A stretch of DNA of 64,000 bases from Chitinophagaceae bacterium UBA1946 (GTDB lineage Bacteria > Bacteroidota > Bacteroidia > Chitinophagales > Chitinophagaceae). Under the pieces are notes generated by a model. That model was not told where the DNA came from, did no database searches, and saw only the letters and a list, made by a program, of their open reading frames with translations. The first letter of the stretch is position 1. Each line of letters begins with the position of its first letter. The position numbers and the translations under genes were made by a program. The stretch covers positions 18,243-82,242 of the forward strand of contig DDEU01000042.1 in NCBI GenBank assembly GCA_002336815.1. Reading direction: 5' to 3'. This document shows, one piece after another, positions 54,843-63,367 of the stretch.

Positions 54843-55781
54843 TCAGATGATCTTCCTGAAAAAATCGATCGTTTTCATCAATCCTTCTTCCAACTGAATT
54901 GTGGGAGCCCAGTCAAGTTCCTTTTTCGCCAGTGAAATATCCGGCTGCCGTTGCATGGGATCATCAGAAGGCAATGGCTGGTTTATGATCTTTGAAGTTG
55001 AACCGGTGAGTTCGATCACTTTCTGCGCCAACTCCAGTATGGTGAATTCATTGGGGTTACCAATGTTAACAGGACCGGTAAAACGCTCCGGCGATGCCAT
55101 CATCCTGATCATGCCTTCTACCAAATCATCCACGTATTGAAAACTTCTTGTTTGTTTTCCTTCACCATACACGGTAATGTCCTCGTTCTTTAAGGCCTGC
55201 ACAATAAAATTGGATACTACCCTTCCATCGTTGGGATGCATCCTTGGGCCGTAGGTATTGAATATCCGGATGATCTTTACCTGTACATTATTTTGCTTGT
55301 GATAATTTACAAACAGGGTTTCCGCCGAGCGCTTTCCCTCATCATAACAGGAGCGTTCACCAATGGGATTTACATGGCCCCAGTAATCTTCTGTTTGCGG
55401 ATGCACCAGCGGATCTCCATACACTTCGCTGGTAGAGGCCTGCAGTATCCTGGCTTTTACCCTTTTGGCAAGGCCCAGCATATTGATGGCTCCCATCACC
55501 GAGGTTTTCATTGTTTTGATGGCATTGTACTGGTAATGCACCGGTGATGCCGGGCAGGCGAGATTGTATATTTCATCCGTTTCAATAAAGAAAGGAGCTG
55601 TTACATCATGACGGATCAATTCAAAATAAGGATGATCCAGCAGGTGAACGATGTTCTGTTTTTGCCCGGTGAAAAAATTATCGAGGCAAAAAACTTCGTG
55701 GCCCTCTTTCAATAATCGGTCGCATAAATGAGACCCTACAAATCCGGCGCCACCGGTAACCAAAATTTTTTTACGTGTCAT
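54843..55781 (-). CDS. uxs: UDP-glucuronate decarboxylase (UDP-xylose synthase)
   Basis: 312 residues, extended short-chain dehydrogenase. NAD site [11 protein letters not shown] (residues 9-19), LDNFFTG, and the catalytic pair in CYDEGKR (Tyr and Lys); [21 protein letters not shown] and [12 protein letters not shown] are characteristic of UXS. Converts UDP-glucuronate to UDP-xylose, using the product of the dehydrogenase encoded just upstream (33-base gap). Indicates a xylose-containing polymer. Confidence 0.94.
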   Translation of the reverse strand: MTRKKILVTGGAGFVGSHLCDRLLKEGHEVFCLDNFFTGQKQNIVHLLDHPYFELIRHDVTAPFFIETDEIYNLACPASPVHYQYNAIKTMKTSVMGAINMLGLAKRVKARILQASTSEVYGDPLVHPQTEDYWGHVNPIGERSCYDEGKRSAETLFVNYHKQNNVQVKIIRIFNTYGPRMHPNDGRVVSNFIVQALKNEDITVYGEGKQTRSFQYVDDLVEGMIRMMASPERFTGPVNIGNPNEFTILELAQKVIELTGSTSKIINQPLPSDDPMQRQPDISLAKKELDWAPTIQLEEGLMKTIDFFRKII

Positions 55782-55814
55782 TGCTGTTATTCTTGGGTGT
55801 GAATTATTTTTTTA

Positions 55815-57185
55815 TCAGAATACTTTTAAGGCTGCGGCCTTGGCAAGCGATGTTTCGAACGTGCCGGAAGTATTGATGCCGATACAGAAATAGGCAAAGC
55901 CCTGTTGTTTCATCTCCGCAGGTTCGTAAATATTGCGCCCGTCAAAAACAGCAGGACTGTTCAATAATTTTTTTACGATCTTGAAATTGGGGAATTTGAA
56001 TTCGGGCCACTCTGTGAGTATCGCCAGGCAATCAGCATCAATCAATGCCTCATACTGGTCTTCGTAGTAAGCAATGGTTTCACCAAAATGATGTTTTGCT
56101 TCTTTGATAGCGATGGGATCGTATGCCTTTACAACGGCGCCTGCTTCGAGCAAATTCTTCACAATGGTAAGCGATGGCGCTTCACGCATGTCGTCTGTTT
56201 GTGGTTTAAAAGAAAGTCCCCACAGTGCAACGGTTTTTCCCTTGAGATCGCCGCCAAAAAAATGCATGATCTTGTTGAACAAAACCATTTTCTGATCTTT
56301 GTTAACAGCTTCAACGGCCTTGAGTACACGAAGATCATAATTGTATTCACCGGCAGTTCTTATCAATGCCTGCACATCTTTTGGAAAGCAGGAGCCACCA
56401 TAACCGATGCCGGGGTAAATGAACTTGTTCCCGATACGGGAATCGGAGCCGATGCCCTTGCGTACCAGGTTGATATTAGCGCCAACAATTTCGCAGAGGT
56501 TAGCGATATCATTCATAAAGCTGATCTTGGCAGCCAGCATAGAGTTGGCAGCATACTTCGTCATTTCTGCCGAAACAATATCCATGAAAATCACGGGATG
56601 GCCGTTCATGGTAAATGGCTTGTACAGGCTCTTCATCAGGTCTCTCGCCCTGTCACTTTCAAGGCCGATCACAATCCTGTCTGGCTTTAAAAAATCATCG
56701 ATCGCTGCGCCTTCTTTTAAAAATTCCGGGTTAGATGCTACGTCAAATTCTATTTCCACATTGCGCCTGTCCAGTTCTTCCTGCAAAGCATTTTTCACTT
56801 TTTCAGAAGTGCCTACCGGTACGGTACTCTTTGTAACCACCAGCAAATAGTCATTCATATATCTGCCACAGTCACGTGCAACAGCCAGTACATATTTAAG
56901 ATCTGCAGAACCGTCTTCATCAGGTGGTGTACCCACAGCAATGAACAACACTTCACAATCCTTGATGGCTTCTACAATGTCGGTAGTAAAACTGAGGCGG
57001 CCCTTTTTCATGTTGCGGTGCAGCATTTCTTCCAACCCCGGTTCAAAGATGGGGATGATGCCGTTGTTCAGGTTTTCAATTTTTTTACGGTCGATGTCTA
57101 CACAAACAACATCAATACCAACTTCAGAAAAGCAGGCGCCCGTTACGAGTCCTACGTATCCGCTTCCAACGATTACAATTTTCAT
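55815..57185 (-). CDS. ugd: UDP-glucose 6-dehydrogenase
   Basis: 456 residues. Rossmann motif GSGYVGLVTGACFSEVG at the N-terminus, substrate segment NPEFLKEGAAIDDFLKPDRIVIG, and the catalytic cysteine in YPGIGYGGSCFPKDV (near residue 266). Oxidises UDP-glucose to UDP-glucuronate with two NAD+. Feeds UXS directly downstream and may supply glucuronate itself to the polymer. Confidence 0.95.
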   Translation of the reverse strand: MKIVIVGSGYVGLVTGACFSEVGIDVVCVDIDRKKIENLNNGIIPIFEPGLEEMLHRNMKKGRLSFTTDIVEAIKDCEVLFIAVGTPPDEDGSADLKYVLAVARDCGRYMNDYLLVVTKSTVPVGTSEKVKNALQEELDRRNVEIEFDVASNPEFLKEGAAIDDFLKPDRIVIGLESDRARDLMKSLYKPFTMNGHPVIFMDIVSAEMTKYAANSMLAAKISFMNDIANLCEIVGANINLVRKGIGSDSRIGNKFIYPGIGYGGSCFPKDVQALIRTAGEYNYDLRVLKAVEAVNKDQKMVLFNKIMHFFGGDLKGKTVALWGLSFKPQTDDMREAPSLTIVKNLLEAGAVVKAYDPIAIKEAKHHFGETIAYYEDQYEALIDADCLAILTEWPEFKFPNFKIVKKLLNSPAVFDGRNIYEPAEMKQQGFAYFCIGINTSGTFETSLAKAAALKVF

Positions 57186-57244
57186 AATAGTGTTATTTTT
57201 TTAGGTTTTACAAGTTCGTACTGCGTGGCAGCAGGTGATTGGAT

Positions 57245-57679
57245 TTATATAAATGATAAAATACGATTGCCAGGTTTGTCTCTTTTCTTCATCAGCAATG
57301 CCCTTACTTCATTGATCTTGCCTAACACCTGTTCCATCCTGCTGGTATCATTGTCTCCTTTAATGATATAATCAAAAGCGCCGTGCATTAATGAATTGGC
57401 CGCTGTTTGAGCATCTTCCCTGCCGGAAATGAATACCACATAAGTTTCAGGGGTCAATTGTTTTACCTTTTTCAGCACTTCCACACCATCGAGTACCTCC
57501 ATATTGTGGTCAAGAAAAATTACATGTGGGCGCTGTGTGATATTATTCAAACAGGCATCCCCGTTTTCAAAAGAGCATACATTGTTATAGCCAAGATTGC
57601 GAAGATGCTGTTCGTACACGGTAAGGCTAAACCTGTCATCATCCACCAGGAAAATCCTCAGTTCGGTATTTATTTCCAT
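57245..57679 (-). CDS. Stand-alone response regulator receiver at the head of the polysaccharide locus
   Basis: 144 residues: receiver with Asp13/Asp14, phospho-acceptor Asp57 (VIFLDHNMEVLDG), Ser in FISGRED and Lys in DYIIKGDN, then a short basic tail. The pattern FLDHNM and IIKGDN resembles the receiver of the sigma-54 activator at 36163 (TIDLTL, LTKDDN) more than that of the 54021 receiver. First gene of the locus; no output domain, so it acts through protein contacts. Confidence 0.93.
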   Translation of the reverse strand: MEINTELRIFLVDDDRFSLTVYEQHLRNLGYNNVCSFENGDACLNNITQRPHVIFLDHNMEVLDGVEVLKKVKQLTPETYVVFISGREDAQTAANSLMHGAFDYIIKGDNDTSRMEQVLGKINEVRALLMKKRDKPGNRILSFI

Positions 57680-58727
57680 AATCAGAATTGGTTGTGTTCA
57701 ATTAAGAATTTCTTGCTGCTGCTGTTATCAATGCACTGAAAAACTTGCCACCACACACTTTTATAAAACGCCGAACTGGTATTTATATTTATCGAAAACC
57801 TGCTATAATCAGCATCAGAATTTTGTTGTGTGCGCTGTAGTCTTCTTTCTACAAAATCAACACAGCAGTATTTTTATATATTCAAAAAGCATTGATACTT
57901 ATTTCAGTCGGTCGCTTTTACCTATAATGATGCCAACAGCCGAAATCCCTGATAGATAAGGATTTGAGAACAGCAACACAATTACAGGCTTCTATGGAGA
58001 GGACGATTTTTCTCTGCAGGAGAATTATTTATTTAAGAGAAAATGGCGCAGAAAGTTTCATTGAAATACAATTTATAAAACCTCCCTTCTCATTTGGAAA
58101 CAATGGCTCCATATTGAAGAAGATCTCGACGGTAACAAAATGCAAAACGCTTTACAGTGAAGGGTTTACTGCATTGGCATCAATTGTGTAAAGCGACTCA
58201 TGCACTTTGCTTTTTAAAATTCGTGGCTGAACAAAAAGTTGCGGAGTATAGAACATGAAGTGCTGTTTCTGAAACCAAAAAAATGGCTGTCCTTACAAGG
58301 CAGCCTTTTTTGATAATTGGCCCCTGCTGTTTATTCCTGCTTTAATTCATGCAGGGCTGTAGCAGTCAATTGAGAAGAGGGAATCTCTTTTGAAACCAGT
58401 ATGGCTTAAGCAGCCGCTCAGCAATACATGGCGTTGTGCCTGGTCGAGGTGCAGATATTCGTCTCTGTGTAAGTCGTATCCTGAACTTATTAAAATGTAT
58501 TGCAGCAGGAATTTCAGCAAGATGGAAACCGGTTAAAATGACTGTCTTTCTTGTCATACTGTAATGTTGGTTAATATGACTTCAACGACCAGATATTTAT
58601 GGTGACGTGATATTCATGGCTTTTCAAGCCTTGCCCTTTTACCAATACTGGTTTAAAAGTACCCATTACCGTTGAACCCATGCATAAAGTCTCTTGCATC
58701 CCGGAACAAGGGAGTACTGGTGGCAGT
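57680..58727. other. 1.05-kb gap without a convincing gene
   Basis: Lies upstream of the polysaccharide locus. Short open frames exist on both strands (for example 75 codons at 57964-58191) but have no good start, no recognisable domain and odd composition. A clear plus-strand terminator at 58285-58311 has no gene in front of it, so a small RNA ending there is possible. No typical promoter was recognised. Confidence 0.5.
58285..58311 (+). terminator. Orphan plus-strand terminator
   Basis: Stem GGCTGTCCTT / AAGGCAGCC (one bulged base) with a short loop, followed by six T. No protein gene upstream on this strand. Confidence 0.75.
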
Positions 58728-59549
58728 TTAATGCATCCAGATTTGCCTTTTGGGAAAATTGATCAGGAAAATTGCCCTGCTGATGATAGAATAGTTTAAG
58801 GCGCCATCATAGATCAGGGATTGGGATGCTGCCTCCACCTCAAAGTTTTTTCTACCTATCCGCAGATTGATTCTTCCGTGTTCCATCCGTTCGGTAATTG
58901 TGTCACTTTGAATGGCCCATTCAGAAGCAGTGGTGTAAGACAAAAGCAGTTTATCAAGATTGCCTGAATCAAAAAGAAACCAGTATAAATGCCTTTGTTT
59001 GAATAACCCGAGGAACACAATTAACTCATTGCCATCCTGGCCATTTGCAAAACGACTGGTCACAAGTGCCATACTTTTTATTTTCCTTTTATATGAAGCC
59101 GGCGTTTCCAAAATAAGCCTGTCATTCGCCAAATCCAGTGTTAGAATCATGTCAGAAAAGGATTTTAAAGACAGTACACCATCGATTTTGGGAAGCTCTT
59201 TTGGCAAGAGCCCGGAAATGTCCCAAACGCCAATTGAAGGATGGAAAAAACCAGTTGAGTTGATCTTTAAGAGAACGCTGTCGCATTTTCGGTAATGTAT
59301 CATTTCACCCGTCATCCGAAAACCCGTAGCATTACCATAAACAGGCCTGTTTAGGAAATTGGCAACTTCAGGAGATATAAAAGTTTCGCCTCCCCCGGTA
59401 TCAAATAAAAAAGAGCATATTTTTCCATTAACAGAAATATCGACCTTCTTTAAATTTCCAAAATATTTTTTAAGTATGATCGTATCCTGGGAGTAACTTC
59501 CAGAAGGAAGCACTGTCATTGCTATTAAAAAACGATAGAGATGTCTCAT
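58728..59549 (-). CDS. Exported retropepsin-like aspartyl protease family protein with two lobes
   Basis: 273 residues from ATG 59549, with a signal peptide (MRHLYRFLIAMTVLPSGSYSQ); earlier ATGs at 59558 and 59567 are possible. Two aspartyl-protease-like motifs occur: FLFDTGGGETF (near residue 50) and FLFDSGNLDKL (near residue 193), each in a beta-rich half with downstream hydrophobic-Gly segments (IDGVLSLKSF; YDGALNYSIISRAIF). This suggests a pepsin-like two-lobed molecule built from retropepsin-type halves. Substrate and real activity unknown. Confidence 0.8.
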   Translation of the reverse strand: MRHLYRFLIAMTVLPSGSYSQDTIILKKYFGNLKKVDISVNGKICSFLFDTGGGETFISPEVANFLNRPVYGNATGFRMTGEMIHYRKCDSVLLKINSTGFFHPSIGVWDISGLLPKELPKIDGVLSLKSFSDMILTLDLANDRLILETPASYKRKIKSMALVTSRFANGQDGNELIVFLGLFKQRHLYWFLFDSGNLDKLLLSYTTASEWAIQSDTITERMEHGRINLRIGRKNFEVEAASQSLIYDGALNYSIISRAIFLINFPKRQIWMH

Positions 59550-60046
59550 AACGGCCATTCTGACCATAACAAATTTAAACACAGAAAATGAATTGACCCA
59601 TGACCTTTGCTAGGAAAATTATGATTTCGGCATTTTTCCCGAAACGTTGTTTGTTTTTGCAAACAGGGAAAGTTTACCAATAACGGGCGCCTACGAAGAT
59701 GGCGTGTCAAGCCAGGCACATCAAAACAATGAAGTTATAAAAGCAAAAGGTGAGAATCAATTGAGGGTTGAATTCCGTAAAACCCAACAGATCGGTGGTA
59801 CCCTTTTTAATGCATTCATGTTCTGTTGGGCGATTGACGTTTTTTTCCGGGCAGACTTTAAACTTCAATATCCATTCTTTTTAACAAGCCGTTCTTCAAA
59901 CTGTAAACATGCTTTACAGTTCCATCGAAAATTGTATTGCCATGCAGATCCTTTACAATTAAAAATCAGATGGCATAAAATGTTATGTTTCTGTGATAAT
60001 TTGTTGTACATTATCTACTGAATTTATCTCATTACCAACTATTACA
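59550..60046. other. About 500-base gap, no confident gene
   Basis: Divergent spacer between the aspartyl protease-like gene and the DUF1223 operon. A 124-codon open frame (59647-60021, TTG start) lacks a recognisable domain and looks like non-coding A/T-rich DNA, although a decayed gene cannot be excluded. Confidence 0.4.
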
Positions 60047-60808
60047 ATGAGCAAGCATTATCTTTTGGCTATCGGCGTTGTTGTGATCTTTATAGTCACA
60101 GCCTTTTCATTTGCAAAGAGCCATAAAATGAACAAGCCTGTGCCTGTTGACCAGGATGGGTTTGCCGTGGTGGAGTTATTTACATCTGAAGGCTGTTCGA
60201 GCTGTCCGTCTGCCGATGAAGCTGTTGCCAGGCTGCTATCAAAAAACAGGAACAATGTTTTTATACTTTGTTATCACGTTGATTACTGGAATAGACTCGG
60301 GTGGAAAGACCCTTTCAGCAAGGCTGCTTATTCAGAAAGGCAGCAACAATATGCAGCGGTGTTTAAACTTGATGGCGTTTATACGCCACAAATAGTAATA
60401 AATGGTACCTCAGAATTTGTGGGTTCAGATGAAGAAAAATTGAGTTCAACAGTAACAAATGATTTGGCAAAAGCCCCCTTGTTTAAGATCAATATTGATG
60501 TAAAAAAGACCGGCGGTTTGCTTACTATTAATTACGCTGTTGAAGGAAAGGGGGAAGAAACACAATTCCTTAATATTGCCCTGGTGCAGCGGGAAGCGAC
60601 CATTTCGGTTAAAAACGGTGAGAACGGCGGACGGACATTGCGCCATGTAAATATCGTAAGAGAATTAAGAACAGTGGATGCAGATACCCGGGGCATTATC
60701 ACTTTAGAAATACCCGGTGAACTTTCCGGGATACCTTTACAGTTAACAGCATATACACAGAACAAAAAAACCTTACAGATATCTGGCGTTACACAAAAGG
60801 CACTATAA
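60047..60808 (+). CDS. DUF1223 thioredoxin-like exported protein
   Basis: 253 residues from ATG 60047: N-terminal membrane anchor or signal (LLAIGVVVIFIVTAFSFA), then a thioredoxin-like domain with VVELFTSEGCSSCPSAD (CxxC, Cys about 49 and 52), HVDYWNRLGWKDPFS and GVYTPQIVINGTSEFVG, the DUF1223 hallmarks. Probably a thiol redox protein outside the cytoplasm. It is followed after 5 bases by a cytochrome b gene and a molybdopterin oxidoreductase gene, suggesting one extracytoplasmic redox unit. Confidence 0.9.
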   Translation: MSKHYLLAIGVVVIFIVTAFSFAKSHKMNKPVPVDQDGFAVVELFTSEGCSSCPSADEAVARLLSKNRNNVFILCYHVDYWNRLGWKDPFSKAAYSERQQQYAAVFKLDGVYTPQIVINGTSEFVGSDEEKLSSTVTNDLAKAPLFKINIDVKKTGGLLTINYAVEGKGEETQFLNIALVQREATISVKNGENGGRTLRHVNIVRELRTVDADTRGIITLEIPGELSGIPLQLTAYTQNKKTLQISGVTQKAL

Positions 60809-60813
60809 ATTTT

Positions 60814-61509
60814 ATGAAAACGATCAAGGAAAAACACTCCCTGGCAATGCGATGGGCACACTGGATAAATTTCCCGGCGCTGCTGATCATGATATGGTCG
60901 GGTATGCTTATTTACTGGGCTAATGATGTTTATTCAATTACGCTTTTTGGCCATAATTTTTTCCCATTTTTCCCTCCGGGCTTCTACAAATTTCTGCATA
61001 TTCCGCAGCGCCTGGCAGAAGGTATGGCATTGCATTTCTTTTTTATGTGGTTCTTTGCCATCAATGGTGTGATTTACTTTTTGTATACAATTATTTCCGG
61101 GGAATGGAGACAACTGGTTCCTGACAGGCATTCATTTAAAGAAGCCTGGCAAGTATTGCTGCATGATCTTCATATACGAAAAATGATGCCTCCGCAAAAC
61201 AAGTATAATGCCGCACAACGGATAGCCTATACCAGTATTTTTATTATGGGGTTTGGTTCCCTGGTTACCGGGTTGGCTATTTATAAACCGGTGCAGTTTT
61301 ACTGGCTCACCTGGCTCTGCGGTGGGTATCATGCAGCAAGGATCGGGCATTTTATTCTGACTATCGGTTATGTGCTTTTTTTTATCATCCATATCATACA
61401 GGTGATAATAGCCGGCTGGAATAATTTTCGTTCAGTAATATCCGGCTTTGAAATTGTGAAGGAAAATAACCCAGTAACCATTCAAACTGTTGAAGATGAA
61501 AAAGCCTGA
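60814..61509 (+). CDS. Cytochrome b561-like membrane subunit
   Basis: 231 residues with four or five helices and spaced histidines in helices (MRWAHWINF, GMALHFFFMW, IGHFILT, FIIHIIQVII), fitting bis-heme b ligation as in cytochrome b561 / formate dehydrogenase gamma-type subunits. Would pass electrons between the quinone pool and the periplasmic oxidoreductase encoded next, whose start overlaps this gene by 14 bases. Confidence 0.88.
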   Translation: MKTIKEKHSLAMRWAHWINFPALLIMIWSGMLIYWANDVYSITLFGHNFFPFFPPGFYKFLHIPQRLAEGMALHFFFMWFFAINGVIYFLYTIISGEWRQLVPDRHSFKEAWQVLLHDLHIRKMMPPQNKYNAAQRIAYTSIFIMGFGSLVTGLAIYKPVQFYWLTWLCGGYHAARIGHFILTIGYVLFFIIHIIQVIIAGWNNFRSVISGFEIVKENNPVTIQTVEDEKA

Positions 61510-62281
61510 TAAAAATGGAGACATAAAGCAGGTAACGCAAAAACAAATTAACCGACGCAATTTTGTTGCCTTCTCCATATTCGCCGGTTTCAATGCATTG
61601 GTATACGGCGGCTGGAGATGGCTGAATAACTCAGCCGAAGAGACTGCCGGGGTTACAGGCGGTGCAAAAAAACTCCTGCGCCGTGCGCTGAACAAAGATG
61701 AACTGGTTTTTAGAAATGCTTTCAGCAACAACCACCTGGTACAGACCTATCCTAAATCAATGGCAGCAAAAGAAGTGAGGGTTAACAGTGAGATTGGCAT
61801 TGATGATAAAGATTTTGATCCCGCCGCCTGGTCGCTGGTTGTCACTAAAAAAAATGGCGCCAAATTAAACCTCAGTTTAAAAGATATTATGGCACTGCCA
61901 AAATCAGAAATCGTTTTCGATTTTAAATGTGTGGAAGGCTGGGACCAGATATCACATTGGGGAGGTGTAAAATTCACTGATTTTATTGCCCACTACAACT
62001 TACAGGAAGAATCATTGATGCAATATGTCGGTATGGCCACCCCTGATAAAACCTACTATATTGGCCTTGATATGCCTAGTGCCCTGCATCCGCAAACGCT
62101 GCTGGCATACGAAATGAATGGGCAGTTGTTAAAAGTTCAGCATGGCCAGCCTTTGCGATTGATTATTCCTGTGAAATATGGCATCAAAAATTTAAAACGT
62201 ATAGGAACTATTACTTTCAGTAATGAGCGCCCGCCTGATTACTGGGCAGAGCAGGGCTATGATTATTACTCGGGATTGTGA
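61496..62281 (+). CDS. Molybdopterin-dependent oxidoreductase (sulfite oxidase/MsrP-like)
   Basis: 261 residues from ATG 61496. N-terminal RRNFVAF with following hydrophobic stretch is a Tat-like signal. The molybdopterin domain shows the molybdenum ligand Cys in FDFKCVEGWDQ (near 141), HWGGVKFTDFI, and ARLIIPVKYGIKNLKRI-like end (here LRLIIPVKYGIKNLKRI), as in YedY/MsrP and other sulfite-oxidase-fold enzymes. With the cytochrome b partner it resembles MsrPQ in plan, though the membrane subunit is a different b-type. Substrate (methionine sulfoxide, other S- or N-oxides) unknown. Confidence 0.9.
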   Translation: MKKPDKNGDIKQVTQKQINRRNFVAFSIFAGFNALVYGGWRWLNNSAEETAGVTGGAKKLLRRALNKDELVFRNAFSNNHLVQTYPKSMAAKEVRVNSEIGIDDKDFDPAAWSLVVTKKNGAKLNLSLKDIMALPKSEIVFDFKCVEGWDQISHWGGVKFTDFIAHYNLQEESLMQYVGMATPDKTYYIGLDMPSALHPQTLLAYEMNGQLLKVQHGQPLRLIIPVKYGIKNLKRIGTITFSNERPPDYWAEQGYDYYSGL

Positions 62282-62638
62282 GCTGAATATATTAGGGTAT
62301 TACTTTTACCAGTTAAGTCAGCAATGATCTTATAATTTCTACTTAAATTCCCGGGAACTCAAAAAAATATTTTGTGATGATACTATTTCTTCGCCTGGCA
62401 TATGTTTCCAGAGCTGGAACAGCAAGTTTCGGACGCAGTTAAACTTAAAATACTGTTTTGCATACAGAGCAGCGACAACAAAGTTTCAGTATTGTTCACC
62501 CTATCATAAAGAAAGCTACAAAATGTTGAATTGTAACCGTTTTACTTGTATCGTGTAGTCCTAGCAGGCCCTAGTTCGAACTTTTTAGTTAGTGATTTTA
62601 ATTGTATTAGTGATTTTGATCTGAGTTGCTGACCCAAA

Positions 62639-62684
62639 TCTCACTACGGATTAGAAGGTTCAGGTTTGAATCCTAACGAGGGCA
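62639..62684 (+). pseudogene. Decayed 3' half of tRNA-Arg(ACG)
   Basis: Anticodon arm TCTCA-CTACGGA-TTAGA (anticodon ACG, one stem mismatch), variable AGGTT, T arm TCAGG-TTTGAAT-CCTAA (one mismatch) and acceptor 3' strand CGAGGGC-A match the usual tRNA-Arg(ACG). The 5' acceptor strand (GCCCTCG) and an intact D arm are missing upstream, so it cannot fold as a tRNA. A GCCC-T8 stretch near 62716-62727 could be the remnant of its terminator. A tRNA 3' end of this kind is a common integration site of mobile elements. Confidence 0.6.
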
Positions 62685-63325
62685 CTAATAAAGTAAAGGT
62701 TTTATGCGAATGAAGCCCTTTTTTTTCTATATTCCGATACATTTCCGACACGCTACAAGAATTCCCTAAATTTTGAGAGGTAATAAAATAAATTAATGGT
62801 AAAAGGGCCTGCCCTAAGAAAAATTCGATAATTTGCTATCAACCCTTAATGGTCTATCCCACCAATTAAGACTACTGACCCAGCCGGAAACTACATCTTT
62901 GTTTACAATTTTGATTTGATAATAATGCCCATCCTTAATTTAGTTAAGAGGGGTAAAAAGTACTGTACTCACTTTTCAATGGAAGTGAGAGAAGCGAAGC
63001 TCTGTGATTTTTAAGAGATCATCTGCGTTTTTAAATTGTTTAGAGTAAGAAACGCTTGCGTTTTTACATTGTGACAATACAAAGTGCAAAAAGTAGATCT
63101 TTGCGTATTTGTTTGCAAGCCTTTGTACGTAAATGGTTTATCTACATTGTTATTTTTTATGAAATCTGTAAATCTGCGTATATTTATGAGTTAAGTACAA
63201 GCTGGCTTCGACTGACAATAACAGTTTTTAAACTCCGTGGCTTCTCTCAATAAATTCATCGCAGCTTTTTTGTTGGACACTGTATTTGATTTTTTACAGA
63301 GTTCCTTGCAGTTTTCTTTTAGCTT

Positions 63326-63367
63326 GTGTTTTTCGCCGCACGGTTGAGCGTTTTACGGCGAAAACAC
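63326..63367. repeat. Long hairpin in the gene-free region
   Basis: Arms GTGTTTTTCGCCG (63326-63338) and CGGCGAAAACAC (63356-63367) pair over 12 bases with one bulged base around a 17-base loop. No T run follows, so it is not a standard terminator. It may belong to a small RNA or a protein-binding site. Confidence 0.6.

Noticed and set aside
57964..58191. 75-codon plus-strand frame in the gap before the polysaccharide locus
   Set aside because: TTG start, no domain, composition like the surrounding non-coding DNA.
58366..58557. 63-codon minus-strand frame
   Set aside because: No ribosome site, no family resemblance and no neighbour-based support.
59647..60021. 124-codon plus-strand frame before the DUF1223 gene
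   Set aside because: TTG start and Cys/His/Phe-rich sequence with no domain; more like chance open DNA, although a degraded gene is possible.
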